Source of the DNA: Sporichthyaceae bacterium
GTDB lineage: Bacteria > Actinomycetota > Actinomycetes > JACCYY01
DNA length: 5,172 nucleotides
Direction of reading: 5' to 3'
Assembly (NCBI GenBank): GCA_013696235.1
Contig: JACCYY010000020.1
Coordinates: forward strand, 1 to 5,172
Made by a program: the position numbers and the translations under genes. The stretch's first letter is position 1; every line of letters begins with the position of its first letter. The notes below the pieces were generated by a model. The model had not been told where the DNA came from and searched no databases. It saw only the letters and a program-made list of their open reading frames with translations. Positions 1 through 5,172 of the stretch are shown piece after piece.

Positions 1-1
1 G

Positions 2-67
2 CGGTCGCGGGTGAGTCTGGCAATGGCGAGCGAGGCGGTCCGCGCGGGACGCGACGCGCGTTCGTGA
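2..67 (+). CDS. C-terminal end of a probable VapB-type antitoxin (partial, 5' end outside window)
   Basis: An open frame enters from the left edge and ends at TGA 65-67. It gives 21 residues ending in SLAMASEAVRAGRDARS. Its stop overlaps the GTG start of the PIN toxin by four bases (GTGA, 64-67), the usual arrangement of antitoxin then toxin in VapBC-type modules. The tail is short, charged, and rich in Ala and Arg, compatible with the toxin-wrapping C-terminus of an antitoxin. The DNA-binding domain that would identify the antitoxin class (ribbon-helix-helix, AbrB or Phd-like) is outside the window. The call therefore rests mainly on position next to the toxin gene. It could instead be the end of an unrelated gene or a chance open frame, since 21 codons without a stop is common at this GC content. 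Confidence 0.5.
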   Translation, partial: RSRVSLAMASEAVRAGRDARS

Positions 68-462
68 TCGTCGTCGACGCGTCCGTCCTCGTGACCGCGC
101 TCACCGACGGGGGAGCCGAGGGCGCGCTGTCTCGCAACGCACTCGCATCCAGCGGGTCGCTGCATGCACCACACCTCCTCGACGTCGAGGTGACTGCGGC
201 GCTGCGCGGTTTCGCGCTGGGGAATCGGATCGACGCATCCGACGCGGCGACGGCGATCGCAGATCTGGTGGGATACCCGATCGCCCGCTACGACCATGCC
301 CCGCTGCTCGAGCGCACCTTCGAGCTCAGGGACGTCCTGACGACCTACGACGCGATGTACGTCGCGCTCGCCGAGCTGCTCGAGACCTACGTGCTGACCG
401 GCGATCGCCGCATGGCGCGGGCCGTCGCCTCTCCCGACCTCGTCCGGGTGCTCGAACCGTGA
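64..462 (+). CDS. vapC: VapC-like PIN-domain ribonuclease toxin
   Basis: This 132-residue protein has the length and pattern of a single-domain PIN (VapC) toxin, a Mg-dependent endoribonuclease that cleaves RNA until bound by its antitoxin. The acidic residues expected for the metal site are all visible: Asp5 in MIVVDAS, Glu42 in LLDVEVTAAL, Asp96 in TTYDAMYVALAE and Asp114 in LTGDRRMARA. The gene therefore looks catalytically intact. GTG at 64 is chosen because it places the MIVVDAS strand at the very N-terminus, as is usual in the family, and overlaps the preceding stop as GTGA. No strong Shine-Dalgarno sequence is seen, so coupled translation is likely. The stop overlaps the hyuA start (GTGA, 459-462). 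The residue before LTTYDA is Val, where many relatives have Asn. The family call is secure. The RNA target is unknown, and toxicity is inferred from family. Confidence 0.9.
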   Translation: MIVVDASVLVTALTDGGAEGALSRNALASSGSLHAPHLLDVEVTAALRGFALGNRIDASDAATAIADLVGYPIARYDHAPLLERTFELRDVLTTYDAMYVALAELLETYVLTGDRRMARAVASPDLVRVLEP

Positions 463-2525
463 CCGACCGGAGACGAGTCCGGGTCGGGATCGACACGGGC
501 GGGACGTTCACCGACGTGGTGGCGCTCGACACCGGGTCGGGCGAGCTGGTCACCACGAAGACGCCGTCGACGCCGGCAGACCCGGCCGAGGGGTTCATGG
601 CCGGCGTGGCGAAGGTGCTCGCTCGGCTCGGCTGCGACGGTGATGCCCTGGTGTCGGTGTCGCACGGGACGACGGTGGCGACGAACCAGCTGCTCGAGGG
701 CAAGGTCGGCCGGCTCGGGTTCGTCACCACTGAGGGCTACGAGTTCGTGCTCGAGATCGCGCGGCAGTCCGTGCCCGACGGGTACGGCAACTCCTACTTC
801 TGGGTGAAGCCCAACCGGATCGTGCCGGTCGACCGGGTCCGCGCGGTCGGCGGTCGCCTCGACGTCACCGGTGCCGAGATCCGACCGTTCGACGAGGCGG
901 CGGCGGTCCGGGCCGCCCGCTGGTTCCGCGACCAGGCCGTCGACACCGTCGGGGTCTGCTTCCTCCACTCGTACGCGAACGACGCCCACGAGCTGCGCAT
1001 GCGCGCGGTGCTCGAGCAGGAGCACCCGGCGTGCGTCGTGTCGATCTCTTCCGAGGTGCTGCGCGAGTACCGCGAGTACGAGCGGAGCGTCACCACACTG
1101 GTCGACGCGGCCGTGAAGCCGCGGCTGGCGGCGTACGTCGAGCGGATCCGCAGCCGCCTGGACGAGGTGGCCGAGGACGTGCCGTTCTACGTGATGAAGA
1201 GCAACGGTGGTGTGCTGTCGGGAGCCGAGGTGGTGCGGCAACCGATCACGACTGTGCTCTCCGGGCCGGCGGCCGGCGCCCTCGGCGCGGCCGTCGTGGC
1301 TGGACGGGCTGGGTTCGGCTCGGTGCTCACACTTGACGGTGGCGGCACCTCGACGGACGTCTCGGTGGTGCTCGACGGGCGGCCGACGCTGACGACCGAG
1401 GGCACCGTCGGCGCGTACCCCTCGAAGATCCCGATGATCGACATCGTGACCGTCGGAGCCGGCGGCGGATCGATCGCCAGCCGTTCACCGGAAGGGACGC
1501 TCAAGGTCGGACCGCAGTCCGCGGGCGCGGAACCGGGCCCGCTCTGCTACGGCCGTGGCGGCACCGCGCCGACCGTGACCGACGCCCACGTGGTGCTCGG
1601 GCGGATCCCGCCTCATCTTCTCGGCGGCGAGATCCCGCTCGACGTCGACGCCGCGCGGACGGGACTGGCCACGCTGGCCGACTCGCTCGGGCTCGACCTC
1701 GAGCGGCTCGCCACCGGCATCCTGGAGATCAGCGCATGGAACCAGGCGAACGCGATCCGGCAGGTCACCGTCCGGCGCGGGCTCGACGTCCGCGAGCTCG
1801 CGATGGTGGCGTTCGGGGGCTCCGGCCCGCTGCAGGTCTGCCGCTTGATCGACATCCTCGCGCTGCCGGCCGTGGTCGTGCCGCCGGACCCGGGCAACCT
1901 CTCGGCGTACGGCCTGCTGACCGTCGACGTGCGCAACGACGACGTGCAGACGGCGGTCCAGCGTGACCGCGAGCTCGATCTCGAGCGGGTCGCGACGGCG
2001 TACGCCGCACTCGAGCGACGGTCGGCTGGTGCGCTCGCGGTGGAGGGCTTCGGCGCGAGTGATCACCAGCTGGTGCGGAGTGCGGACCTGCGGTACGACG
2101 GCCAGGCGTACGAGGTGCGGGTGGACGCGCCGGCCGGCGCCGTCGACCGCCCGTTCCAGGCGTCGGTGGTCGAGGCGTTCCATGCCGCGCACGAGCGGCT
2201 GTACGGCTACTGCTACCGCGGCGTCGACCGGCACCCGGTGGAGTGGGTGAACCTGCGGGTGACCGGGATCGGGCCGATCGACCGCCCCGAGCTCGCCCCT
2301 CGCGCCGCCGGCGACGGGAAGATCGAGCGGGCCCGGACCGGCACTCGCCCGGTGCACTTCGACGGTTGGTCCCAGGCGACCGTGTACGACCGGAGCCGGC
2401 TCGAGCCGGGCGACGTGATCGACGGGCCGGCCGTGGTCGAGGAGTTCGGGTCCACGGTCCCGGTCCACCCCGGGTACACCGCCCGGGTCGACGCCTACCT
2501 CGACCTGGTGGTGAGCCGGACATGA
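459..2525 (+). CDS. hyuA: HyuA-family ATPase subunit (N-methylhydantoinase A / 5-oxoprolinase-like)
   Basis: This 688-residue protein is full length for the hydantoinase A family. The family's enzymes use ATP to activate cyclic amides or imides, together with a HyuB partner, in the cytoplasm. Domain order is Hydant_A_N (about 7-185), with the actin-fold phosphate loop GIDTGGTFTD at 10-19 and SHGTTVATNQLLEG at 68-81. Next is the Hydantoinase_A core (about 205-490), with REYREYERS at 202-210, LDGGGTSTDV at 292-301, VGAGGGSIA at 332-340, SAGAEPGPLCYGRGG at 354-368 and VAFGGSGPL at 450-458. The C-terminal domain (about 505-685) has RYDGQAYEV at 545-553, HERLYGY at 578-584 and GPAVVEEFGSTVPVHPGY at 656-673. 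The GTG start at 459 puts the nucleotide loop 10 residues in, as expected, and no later start would keep it. It overlaps vapC (GTGA) and hyuB (ATGA). GPLQ replaces the frequent GPLH. Substrate cannot be assigned: hydantoins, 5-oxoproline and lactams are all possible. Confidence 0.93.
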   Translation: MTDRRRVRVGIDTGGTFTDVVALDTGSGELVTTKTPSTPADPAEGFMAGVAKVLARLGCDGDALVSVSHGTTVATNQLLEGKVGRLGFVTTEGYEFVLEIARQSVPDGYGNSYFWVKPNRIVPVDRVRAVGGRLDVTGAEIRPFDEAAAVRAARWFRDQAVDTVGVCFLHSYANDAHELRMRAVLEQEHPACVVSISSEVLREYREYERSVTTLVDAAVKPRLAAYVERIRSRLDEVAEDVPFYVMKSNGGVLSGAEVVRQPITTVLSGPAAGALGAAVVAGRAGFGSVLTLDGGGTSTDVSVVLDGRPTLTTEGTVGAYPSKIPMIDIVTVGAGGGSIASRSPEGTLKVGPQSAGAEPGPLCYGRGGTAPTVTDAHVVLGRIPPHLLGGEIPLDVDAARTGLATLADSLGLDLERLATGILEISAWNQANAIRQVTVRRGLDVRELAMVAFGGSGPLQVCRLIDILALPAVVVPPDPGNLSAYGLLTVDVRNDDVQTAVQRDRELDLERVATAYAALERRSAGALAVEGFGASDHQLVRSADLRYDGQAYEVRVDAPAGAVDRPFQASVVEAFHAAHERLYGYCYRGVDRHPVEWVNLRVTGIGPIDRPELAPRAAGDGKIERARTGTRPVHFDGWSQATVYDRSRLEPGDVIDGPAVVEEFGSTVPVHPGYTARVDAYLDLVVSRT

Positions 2526-4405
2526 GCAGCCCGGACGTTGGCCGGGACGCCGTGGATCCCGTCCTGGTGGAGATCGTCGAGGGCACGCTGGCGTCGGTCG
2601 AGCAAGAGGTGGAGACCGCAATCGGCCGGACCTCGAGGTCGCCGATGATCAGGGACGCGCACGACTTCCGGGCCGGGATCCATGATCGTCGGCTGCGCAA
2701 GCTGACCGGTCGGTCGTACTCCGCACTCGTCCACCCCGTGGTCCGGGACCACCCGATCGAGACGATGCGCGAGGGCGACGTCTACTTCCACAACGACGTC
2801 TACCTCTCCGAGGGCGGGATCGGGCACCTGCCCGACCTCTGCGTCACCGTGCCGGTGTTCCACGCGGGCGGGGTGGTCGCGTTCGTGCAGGCGTTCGGCC
2901 ACCACGACGACATCGGCGGCGCCGTACCCGGCTCGATGCCCTCGCACGCCACGAGCGTGTTCGAGGAGGGGCTCATGGTCCCGCCGATCAAGCTCTGGGA
3001 CCGCGGCGTGCCGAACCGCGCCGCGCTGACGATCATGACCCGCAACTCACGCATGCCCGACTCCCTGGCCGGGGACCTCGACGCCGAGTGCTCGGCCTGC
3101 CTGATGGGTGCGCGTCGGCTCGGTGAGCTCTTCGCCCGCTACGGGCGGGCACAGGTCGAGGCGTGCTTCGACGCAATCCTGGCCAGGACGACGGCCGTCT
3201 TCCAGTCCGAGCTGCTCGGCCGGATCCCGGACGGCGAGTACGTCTGGGAGGACTACGCCGAGCACGACGGCGTCGACGAGCCACGGCTGCACGGCCAACG
3301 GATCACCCTGACCAAGACGTCGTCCGACGGAGCCGGCGCGGATGCCCGGCTGGTGCTGGACTTCACCGGAACGTCGCCGCAGGCGAAGGGGCCGATCAAC
3401 CACGCGGGGGACTACGCGGACGGCAACTTCCTGGCCAAGTGGCTCGCCCCGATCCTGCGCAACCTCGCCGAGACGCCGGAGCGGATGGCCGAGCTGGACG
3501 TGAACGAGGGTGTCGTCCCGCTGCTCGAGCTTCGCTTCCCGCCGAAGGGGACGCTGCTGACCCCGGTGTTCCCGGCACCAACCAACGCGCGCACGTTCGT
3601 GATCTTGCGCCTCCTCGGCGTGCTGGCCGGCGTGCTGGCCAAGGCGGTCGACGGCCGGATGCCGGCGGACCAGGAGACGATCCGTTACACCGGTGTCTAC
3701 GGTCTGGACCTGTCTGGCGAGCCCTACCTCATGCGTGAGGTCCTCGGCGGCGGCTCCGGCGGCCGCTGGTACGCCGACGGCGAGGACACGATCCACGTCG
3801 TGCCGGACTCCCGGAACCTGCCGACGGAGTTCACCGAGTCGCGCTTCCCGTTCGTGGTCGAGCGGCTCGGTCTGGCCGTGGACTCCGGCGGGCCGGGGGA
3901 GTACCGGGGCGGCCTCGGTTACGACAAGCACATCCGCATGCTGCGCGACGGCCACTTCATGTCCATCGCCGACCGGTCGATCCTGTCCTGCTGGGGGGTG
4001 CGCAGGGGCCGGGCCGGACAGCCGTTCCAGGTCGTGATCGACCCCGGTGGTCCGGCCGAGCGCGAGGTGGACGCGCTCGCGGACGCCGAACCGGTTCGCG
4101 CCGGCGAGACGATCAGGATCCGGACGACCGGTGGCGGCGGATGGGGCGATCCGTTCGACCGGTCGGCGGATGCCGTGCTGCTCGACGTCCGCTGGGGCAA
4201 GGTCTCGATCAACGCCGCCCGCGACTCGTACGGTGTGATGATCACCGGGACCGGGGACGACCTCGTGGTGGACGGAGATGCCACGGACCGGCTGCGGTCT
4301 CGCCTACGCTCCGAGCGCCCGGCGGACCAGCCCTTCTTCGACCGCGGCCCCGGCTACGTCCGGCTCTCCGGCGGCGCCACGTCGAGCCCGTACGACTGGG
4401 TTTGA
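2522..4405 (+). CDS. hyuB: HyuB-family subunit (N-methylhydantoinase B / 5-oxoprolinase-like)
   Basis: This 627-residue protein is the expected partner of HyuA. In the family it carries the metal-containing half of an ATP-dependent cyclic-amide hydrolase or related carboxylase. The Hydantoinase_B domain covers about 10-545. It shows the N-terminal DPVLVEIVEGTL at 12-23, RDAHDFRAGIHD at 44-55, GDVYFHNDVYL at 85-95, GHLPD at 101-105, GHHDDIGGAVPGSMPSH at 126-142, LDFTGTSPQAKGPINHA at 279-295, VDSGGPGEYRGGLG at 453-466, GGGGWGDP at 537-544 and the tail DVRWGKVSINAARDSYGV at 555-572. Asp48, Asp92, His102, Asp105, His127 and His128 lie in the blocks where relatives bind metal; which ones are ligands here is inference. 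ATG 2522 is chosen because it overlaps the hyuA stop (ATGA) and gives the family N-terminus. The open frame continues upstream, but only as out-of-frame hyuA sequence. NDVYL replaces the commoner NDPYL. No gamma subunit follows, so an acetone carboxylase is unlikely. The last 52 bases overlap a convergent gene. Confidence 0.93.
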   Translation: MSSPDVGRDAVDPVLVEIVEGTLASVEQEVETAIGRTSRSPMIRDAHDFRAGIHDRRLRKLTGRSYSALVHPVVRDHPIETMREGDVYFHNDVYLSEGGIGHLPDLCVTVPVFHAGGVVAFVQAFGHHDDIGGAVPGSMPSHATSVFEEGLMVPPIKLWDRGVPNRAALTIMTRNSRMPDSLAGDLDAECSACLMGARRLGELFARYGRAQVEACFDAILARTTAVFQSELLGRIPDGEYVWEDYAEHDGVDEPRLHGQRITLTKTSSDGAGADARLVLDFTGTSPQAKGPINHAGDYADGNFLAKWLAPILRNLAETPERMAELDVNEGVVPLLELRFPPKGTLLTPVFPAPTNARTFVILRLLGVLAGVLAKAVDGRMPADQETIRYTGVYGLDLSGEPYLMREVLGGGSGGRWYADGEDTIHVVPDSRNLPTEFTESRFPFVVERLGLAVDSGGPGEYRGGLGYDKHIRMLRDGHFMSIADRSILSCWGVRRGRAGQPFQVVIDPGGPAEREVDALADAEPVRAGETIRIRTTGGGGWGDPFDRSADAVLLDVRWGKVSINAARDSYGVMITGTGDDLVVDGDATDRLRSRLRSERPADQPFFDRGPGYVRLSGGATSSPYDWV

Positions 4406-5004
4406 TCGATCCGGCGCCCGGTGACGAACGCGTGTTGCGGGGCGTGCGGGACAGCCGGGTCTCCGTCGACGACGAGGTCGGTCCGCTCGGGGGTGTGATC
4501 CACGGCGACGTGGGACTCCTCGGCACCTTGCCACGCCTCCCACTGCGGTCGCAGGCGCTCGCCGTCGCGGGCGATCCCGCGCTCGAGGCGGACCGCTTTC
4601 GGCGCGGCGACCCATACCGACAGGGTCAGCTCGGGGCGGATCGCTGCGCGTGCGCTGCTCACGCCTTCGATCACGAGCGAAGCCGCAACAGGGACCTCGC
4701 GCCAGCGTGCCCCGAACTTCTCGTGCAGCCAGTCGTAGCGGCGGTACCGCCCCGGCTGCCCGGCCCGCAGCGGGGCGAGCGCCCACGCCTCGAGCCGTGG
4801 CCAGAAGGTGGTCGGTTCGGCCCAGCCCTCGAGCAGGTCGTCAGTGTGCACGACCTGCGCTTCGAGAGCCGCGCCGAGCCGGGCGGCGAACGTCGTCTTG
4901 CCGGAGCCGGCGAAGCCGTCGACGGCCACCAGCCGGACCGGGCCGAGCCGTGGCGGCGCCGCGAGCACGCGCGCCGCGAGCGCCGCGTACGTCTCCACCC
5001 GCAC
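4354..5004 (-). CDS. P-loop uridine kinase-like protein
   Basis: This 216-residue P-loop NTPase resembles the actinobacterial uridine kinase-like / AAA-type small kinase proteins. With the start used here, the Walker A motif GFAGSGKTT lies at 30-38 after the strand PVRLVAVD. HTDDLLEGW at 53-61 looks like the acidic strand that positions substrate or Mg. LVIEGVSS at 110-117 is the third core strand, and the Arg-rich ERGIARDGERLR at 141-152 resembles the lid helix of nucleoside kinases. The phosphate acceptor is not proven: uridine/cytidine is the family guess, and many members are uncharacterised. GTG 5004 is preferred because GGAG (5011-5014) sits six bases upstream. An upstream in-frame GTG at 5034 would add ten residues (226 in all) but lacks a ribosome site. 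A weak -10-like CATGAT (5028-5023) would fit transcription starting near 5015. The stop (TAG, 4354-4356) lies inside hyuB, so about 16 C-terminal residues are antisense to it. Confidence 0.8.
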   Translation of the reverse strand: MRVETYAALAARVLAAPPRLGPVRLVAVDGFAGSGKTTFAARLGAALEAQVVHTDDLLEGWAEPTTFWPRLEAWALAPLRAGQPGRYRRYDWLHEKFGARWREVPVAASLVIEGVSSARAAIRPELTLSVWVAAPKAVRLERGIARDGERLRPQWEAWQGAEESHVAVDHTPERTDLVVDGDPAVPHAPQHAFVTGRRIDQTQSYGLDVAPPESRT

Positions 5005-5010
5005 CTCGCT

Positions 5011-5014
5011 CTCC
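5011..5014 (-). promoter_or_regulatory. Ribosome binding site deciding the kinase start
   Basis: On the minus strand GGAG is followed by six bases (AGCGAG) and then GTG at 5004. This is the only well-placed Shine-Dalgarno match among the in-frame starts of this gene (5034, 5016, 5004, 4998), so it supports translation from 5004. The match is only four bases and could be chance. Confidence 0.45.
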
Positions 5015-5054
5015 ACGCGACGATCATGAAGCACCGGTCGGCGTGAGCGGGCGG

Positions 5055-5060
5055 TACGGT
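5055..5060 (+). promoter_or_regulatory. Candidate -10 element (TACGGT) of a leaderless promoter
   Basis: TACGGT fits the actinobacterial -10 pattern TANNNT. Its last base is five bases before ATG 5066, so transcription would start at or within a base or two of the A of that ATG, as in leaderless mRNAs, which are common in actinobacteria. No clear -35 hexamer is visible 16-19 bases upstream. The element sits in a run of three CGGT-centred pentamers (5052-5066), so part of the match may reflect that repeat. Confidence 0.45.
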
Positions 5061-5065
5061 CCGGT

Positions 5066-5140
5066 ATGGCTGGGACAGACCTGTCGGAGCACCACCACGT
5101 CCTGCACCCGCGCGACTTCGACCGGTCGAGCCCGGCATGA
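5066..5140 (+). CDS. Small 24-residue ORF, possible leaderless upstream peptide
   Basis: ATG at 5066 opens a 24-codon frame ending at TGA 5138-5140. The peptide begins MAGTDLSEHHHVLHPRD and is His- and Asp-rich. It has no membrane segment, and I recognise no family. Two features favour real translation: the ATG lies where a transcript from TACGGT (5055-5060) would begin, and its stop overlaps the start of the next gene as ATGA (5137-5140), which would couple their translation. Three neighbouring His codons could make it sensitive to histidine supply, but no attenuator structure is visible, so that is speculation. It could equally be a chance frame inside the 5' leader of the next gene, given how few stops occur at this GC content. 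Confidence 0.35.
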   Translation: MAGTDLSEHHHVLHPRDFDRSSPA

Positions 5141-5172
5141 GGGTTCGGCTGTCCCCCGAGGTCGCCGACGCG
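5137..5172 (+). CDS. psuG: N-terminus of a probable pseudouridine-5'-phosphate glycosidase (partial, 3' end outside window)
   Basis: ATG 5137 starts a frame that runs off the right edge after 12 codons, reading MRVRLSPEVADA. Pseudouridine-5'-phosphate glycosidases typically begin with a short segment of the form (I/L)SPEVxxAL just before the conserved VVALEST block. PsuG splits pseudouridine 5'-phosphate into uracil and ribose 5-phosphate. The diagnostic residues (the ALEST region and the catalytic Lys) are beyond the window, so this rests on 12 residues and is tentative. The start overlaps the stop of the small ORF by ATGA, and no good Shine-Dalgarno sequence precedes it, which suggests coupled translation. 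No start codon exists further upstream in this frame within the spacer. A kinase-like gene lies on the other side of the divergent spacer. Confidence 0.5.
   Translation, partial: MRVRLSPEVADA

Noticed and set aside
38..60. GC-rich inverted repeats (GTCC/GGAC at 38-50, CGCGCG at 41-46 and 55-60) just before vapC, as a possible operator
   Set aside because: The arms are very short and fall in coding sequence of extreme GC content where such matches are expected by chance. A toxin-antitoxin operator would normally lie upstream of the antitoxin, outside this window.
1063..1084. Short direct repeat of CGCGAGTAC in hyuA
   Set aside because: It encodes the REYREYERS block that is a normal conserved feature of the hydantoinase A family.
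387..3955. Long minus-strand open frames opposite hyuA and hyuB (387-1241, 1485-2621, 1765-2700, 3047-3955)
   Set aside because: They are His/Arg/Pro-rich with no recognisable domain and lie opposite genes with clear family motifs. They are the usual antisense shadows of very GC-rich coding sequence.
2243..4405. A 720-codon frame that would extend HyuB by 93 residues at its N-terminus
   Set aside because: The extension reads hyuA sequence out of frame as Arg/Pro-rich low-complexity protein. The HyuB family starts near ATG 2522, which also makes an ATGA overlap with the hyuA stop.
4373..4418. Possible terminator formed by two GGCGCC palindromes (4373-4378 and 4413-4418)
   Set aside because: The stem would be only six bases with a loop over 30 bases, there is no T-run, and the first arm is inside hyuB coding sequence.
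4141..5046. A 301-codon plus-strand frame running from hyuB through the kinase-like gene
   Set aside because: It reads hyuB out of frame and then the complement of a P-loop kinase with clear motifs. Its own protein shows no domain.

Overview
This is a very GC-rich, densely packed bacterial window. GC-biased third codon positions, GTG starts, 4-base ATGA/GTGA gene overlaps and an apparently leaderless TACGGT promoter all suggest an actinobacterium. That assignment is an inference from composition and style, since no taxonomic marker gene is present. No tRNA, rRNA, CRISPR array, insertion sequence or clear intrinsic terminator was seen.

Layout. A rightward, translationally coupled chain fills positions 2-4405. 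It holds the last 21 codons of a probable antitoxin, a complete VapC-like PIN-domain toxin (64-462), a HyuA/N-methylhydantoinase A-family ATPase subunit (459-2525) and a HyuB/N-methylhydantoinase B-family subunit (2522-4405). Each of the three junctions is a 4-base overlap (GTGA, GTGA, ATGA). The convergent leftward gene at about 4354-5004 encodes a P-loop uridine kinase-like protein, and its 3' end overlaps the hyuB 3' end by 52 bases. To the right of its start, a short region carries a candidate leaderless promoter (TACGGT, 5055-5060), a 24-codon small ORF (5066-5140) and, overlapping it by ATGA, the first 12 codons of a gene whose start resembles pseudouridine-5'-phosphate glycosidase (psuG).

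How the genes work together. HyuA and HyuB should form one ATP-dependent enzyme acting on a cyclic amide or imide (hydantoin, N-methylhydantoin, 5-oxoproline or lactam type). The real substrate cannot be read from sequence. No third (gamma) subunit of the acetone carboxylase type follows, which argues against that branch. The PIN toxin and the tail before it look like a VapBC-type module whose last codon overlaps the first codon of hyuA, so toxin and enzyme are probably on one transcript. The right-hand end is a separate divergent unit with possible nucleoside/nucleotide metabolism (kinase-like gene and psuG-like gene).

Most of the window is ordinary family content. The points worth a second look are the toxin-antitoxin/hyuAB coupling, the convergent 3' overlap and the small leaderless ORF coupled to the psuG-like gene.
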